Assembly: GCA_964384025.1 (NCBI GenBank)
Contig: CAYLJJ010000083.1
Location: 1-32,568 of the forward strand
Reading direction: 5' to 3'
Origin: CAYLJJ01 sp964384025
GTDB taxonomy: Bacteria > Myxococcota_A > Bradymonadia > UBA7976 > UBA1532
DNA: 32,568 nt
The notes below the pieces were generated by a model. It was not told the DNA's origin. It saw only the letters and a program-made list of their open reading frames with translations, and did not search any database. Positions 30,862-32,568 of the stretch are shown one piece after another; the first letter of the stretch is position 1; the number at the start of each line of letters is the position of its first letter. The position numbers and the translations under genes were made by a program.

Positions 30862-32151
30862 TCAAGCTCCAAACTGCTCAGGGGCCTCTGCCTGTCTGCG
30901 GGCTTCTTGCTGAGTGATGCGTGTCGAGCTGACCAGACGCTCTAGGCTGTCATCAAGGAGCTGACTTTGCCGGGTTTGTCGCAGAATCGCTGGAAGCTGA
31001 TCCAGCTGCCCCTCTCGGATAAGAGTCCCCACAGCGGGGGTGACATAGATAAGCCCGCAAGCCGGGATCAACATATTCTCGTGGCTGGAGAGGAGCAGAC
31101 GTTGACTCAATACCGCTTGCAGGCTGTCTCCTAAACGGATCCGTGCATGTTGCTGCTCAGTGTTTGAGAAGGCTTGAGTCAGATGGCTCAGGGTCTCATT
31201 AAAGTTTAAGCTCTCGTGGGTCGCCATCACCAGATGACCCGCTTCTGCAGCCTCCAATGCCAAGATAATGCTCTCAGGTTCACAGAGATCTCCCAGCGCG
31301 ATGACATCAGGTCCAGCGCGCAGAGCAGATCGGATCGCCCGAGCATAGGAGTGGGTATGCCGTCCCAGCTCACGCTGATCGATAAGAGCACGACCCTCAG
31401 CGAAACAAAACTCGATTGGATCCTCAATGGTGATGATATGAGCCTCACGCTCCTCATTGATGATCTGAATCAGAGCTGCGAGGGTAGACGTTTTGCCTGA
31501 GCCTCTGGGACCAGTGATGAGGAGCAAACCTTGATCAAAGTTGCTCAGTTGAGCAAGGCGACCGGGAAGCTTAAGCTCTATGAGGTTGGGGGGCTTAGGA
31601 GGCAGGAGATGAAAGCTGGCTCCCAGCCCTCTATGATGGTGATAGCAGCTGGCTCGAAAGCGCCCCAGATGCTCAAGCTCATAGATCCACTCAAGCTGCC
31701 CTTGTTCTTTTAACTGTTTGAGATCTTCTTCGCTGAGGAGACTCAAGAGTCCCTTCTCCAGGCGCTCAGCGCGGGGCGCCGCCCCCAGACTAAAGAGTTG
31801 TCCGTGCTGTCTCAGATGGGGACTCTCATCGCTCTGTAGGTGAAGATCGCTGGCTCCTTGCTGTATCGCTGCTTTGAGAGCGTTTAGGATGGGATCGTCC
31901 TCTATGGAACTCTCTCCCAGAGTGACAGGATGGATAACCTGGGTTGGTTTTCCCGCTCCCAACTTCAGATATCTCTTCTGGAGGCTCAGCAGCTCATTGA
32001 GCTGATCAAAGTCGATATACCCCATCTCAACGAGCACCTGACCCAAGCGGCGACCATCCCGCTTACGCGCCTGAAAGCGAGTGGCTTTAGCCAACTGCTC
32101 GATAGAGATCATCTTATAATGCACCGCGAGGCGGCCAAGGAGTCCTTCCAT
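30862..32151 (-). CDS. PilT/PilU-family ATPase with N-terminal MshEN-like domain
   Basis: This 429-residue protein has an extra N-terminal helical domain (residues 1 to about 65). Its pattern GRRLGQVLVEMGYIDFDQLNELLSLQ is that of the GspE/MshE N-terminal domain. A PilT core (about 85-425) follows with SDLHLQSDESPHLRQHG, Walker A GPRGSGKTST (Lys220), Asp box IEDPIEF, Walker B PDVIALGDL (Asp where Glu is usual) and His box ATHES. It should be an active hexameric motor for pilus retraction or a related job. It is the first gene of the minus-strand series; GAGGA precedes the ATG. Confidence 0.88.
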   Translation of the reverse strand: MEGLLGRLAVHYKMISIEQLAKATRFQARKRDGRRLGQVLVEMGYIDFDQLNELLSLQKRYLKLGAGKPTQVIHPVTLGESSIEDDPILNALKAAIQQGASDLHLQSDESPHLRQHGQLFSLGAAPRAERLEKGLLSLLSEEDLKQLKEQGQLEWIYELEHLGRFRASCYHHHRGLGASFHLLPPKPPNLIELKLPGRLAQLSNFDQGLLLITGPRGSGKTSTLAALIQIINEEREAHIITIEDPIEFCFAEGRALIDQRELGRHTHSYARAIRSALRAGPDVIALGDLCEPESIILALEAAEAGHLVMATHESLNFNETLSHLTQAFSNTEQQHARIRLGDSLQAVLSQRLLLSSHENMLIPACGLIYVTPAVGTLIREGQLDQLPAILRQTRQSQLLDDSLERLVSSTRITQQEARRQAEAPEQFGA

Positions 32152-32277
32152 GGAGTCCTCAAACGGCGAAGGGTTGAGGAAACTTGAGACTCCTGTAACT
32201 CCGCTGAAAAGCGGGGATGAGCAGGGTTGAGGGCTTCAAAAAGTGTCAATTCATCTCAGTTCCCTCAACTCTCCCCA
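32152..32277. other. Leader of the PilT-type operon, 3' exon of the intron
   Basis: This short segment separates the group II intron end from the PilT-type gene. It holds a 5-base hairpin with a GAAA tetraloop (CCGCT-GAAA-AGCGG, 32201-32214) and, on the minus strand, TTGACA followed by a T-run near 32240-32250. That could be a -35 element, but no clear -10 was found. Confidence 0.35.
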
Positions 32278-32320
32278 ATCGGAGAGTCGCCTGAAGGGAT
32301 TTCAGCTCCAGGCGCTCGCA

Positions 32321-32354
32321 GAACCGTACGTGAGCCTCTCAACTCATACGGCTC
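32321..32354 (-). ncRNA. Group II intron domain V
   Basis: The 34 bases begin GAGCCGTATGAG and end CTCACGTACGGTTC. They fold into the canonical domain V hairpin with a GAGCCGT...ACGGTTC closing stem and a short GAGA-type loop. This is the catalytic core element of group II introns and is the strongest RNA signal in the window. Confidence 0.92.
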
Positions 32355-32357
32355 CCA

Positions 32358-32568
32358 TCATCCAGCCGAAGGCCTGATCCCCAACAACCTCCAGTGCGCA
32401 AAGAGCCCCGGCTGACGACGCGCAACACGCCCTAACCAGTGCTCTGCGCGCCGTTGGTGTCGGCGCAGATTTTTAAATCTCCTCATCGCCCATCGCCCTA
32501 AGGCACGGTCTAGAAGGGGTGTGACTCTCAGCCCTCTCGCGTAATCATTGGGCTTTTCGGATCCCAGA
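32358..32568 (-). CDS. ltrA: Group II intron reverse transcriptase/maturase, C-terminal fragment
   Basis: The last 69 residues of the intron-encoded protein are visible, continuing from outside the window. They include LDRALGRWAMRRFKNLRRHQ, RAEHWLGRVARRQPGLFAHW and the end LLGIRPSAG. This matches the maturase (domain X) C-terminal pattern W(A)MRKYK...RA..WL...ARR.P.LFAHW. No HNH endonuclease domain follows; the stop codon is three bases before domain V. The fragment is truncated only by the window edge. Whether the full protein is intact cannot be seen. Confidence 0.88.
   Translation of the reverse strand, partial: LGSEKPNDYARGLRVTPLLDRALGRWAMRRFKNLRRHQRRAEHWLGRVARRQPGLFAHWRLLGIRPSAG

Larger units (their letters stand above)
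32278..32568 (-). mobile_element. Group II intron, 3' part (5' part beyond the window)
   Basis: On the minus strand, a maturase C-terminus is followed after three bases by a 34-base domain V and a domain VI-like helix. In that helix GAGCGCCTG pairs with CAGGCG-A-CTC, leaving one bulged A at 32287, as expected for the branch point. A plausible 3' end with the AY rule is GAT at 32280-32278. The retroelement inserted upstream of the PilT-type operon in the same orientation. The 5' end, EBS sites and most of the maturase are outside the window. Confidence 0.85.

Overview
The window looks like a stretch of chromosome from a Gram-negative bacterium with an outer membrane. It carries a full Tol-Pal operon, many lipoprotein signal peptides, a secretin and several predicted outer-membrane barrels. 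The mix of a Tad/Flp pilus locus, PilT-family ATPases, many lineage-specific lipoproteins and a GC-rich coding style with frequent GATC is most like the deltaproteobacterial/Myxococcota lineages. That placement is inference, since there is no rRNA or other phylogenetic marker here. No tRNA, rRNA or CRISPR array was seen.

Layout. 150-4225 (+): tolQ-tolR-tolA-tolB-pal, a tight operon for outer-membrane constriction and integrity. 4212-4982 (-): phosphatidylserine synthase, convergent with and overlapping pal. 4983-5429: a divergent intergenic region with several palindromes and a sigma-54-like promoter. 5430-13916 (+): a compact Tad pilus operon in the order flp pilin (56 aa), prepilin peptidase, TadE-like pseudopilin, cpaB, secretin cpaC, cpaE/tadZ, ATPase cpaF/tadA, tadB, tadC, tadD. 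It is followed with overlaps by a small CxxC/Gly-rich lipoprotein and a GH13-fold lipoprotein that has lost two of its three catalytic residues. 16608-18293 (+): a lipoprotein with 7-residue repeats, a C10 tract, a CBM9-like module and an endonuclease/exonuclease/phosphatase domain. 18355-19227 (+): a free-standing E2-type acyltransferase. 19259-22060 (-): cpoB/ybgF-like, LysM protein, dprA. 22407-22829 (+): a small membrane protein. 22770-32151 (-): a long same-strand series that reads, in transcription order, a PilT-family ATPase with an extra N-terminal domain, a degenerate PilT paralogue, an outer-membrane protein, a staphylococcal-nuclease/beta-CASP fusion, a remnant of the outer-membrane protein gene, a metallopeptidase-propeller-barrel protein and a YciB-like membrane protein. 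32278-32568 (-): the 3' end of a group II intron with the C-terminus of its maturase and domain V.

Most of the window serves the cell envelope: Tol-Pal and CpoB (division-coupled envelope work), phospholipid synthesis, a Tad pilus, type IV pilus-type motors, and a set of surface or periplasmic lipoproteins.

The most novel element is the 765-residue protein at 26414-28711. It fuses a staphylococcal-nuclease domain with an apparently complete active site to a CPSF/RNase J-like metallo-beta-lactamase/beta-CASP nuclease. Its gene lies between two diverged copies (about 84% identical by eye) of the 3' end of the neighbouring outer-membrane protein gene, so it looks like a cassette inserted between that gene and its former downstream neighbour. 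Other standouts are the catalytically dead GH13 lipoprotein, the paired normal and degenerate PilT proteins, the likely phase-variable lipoprotein, and the metallopeptidase-propeller-barrel fusion.
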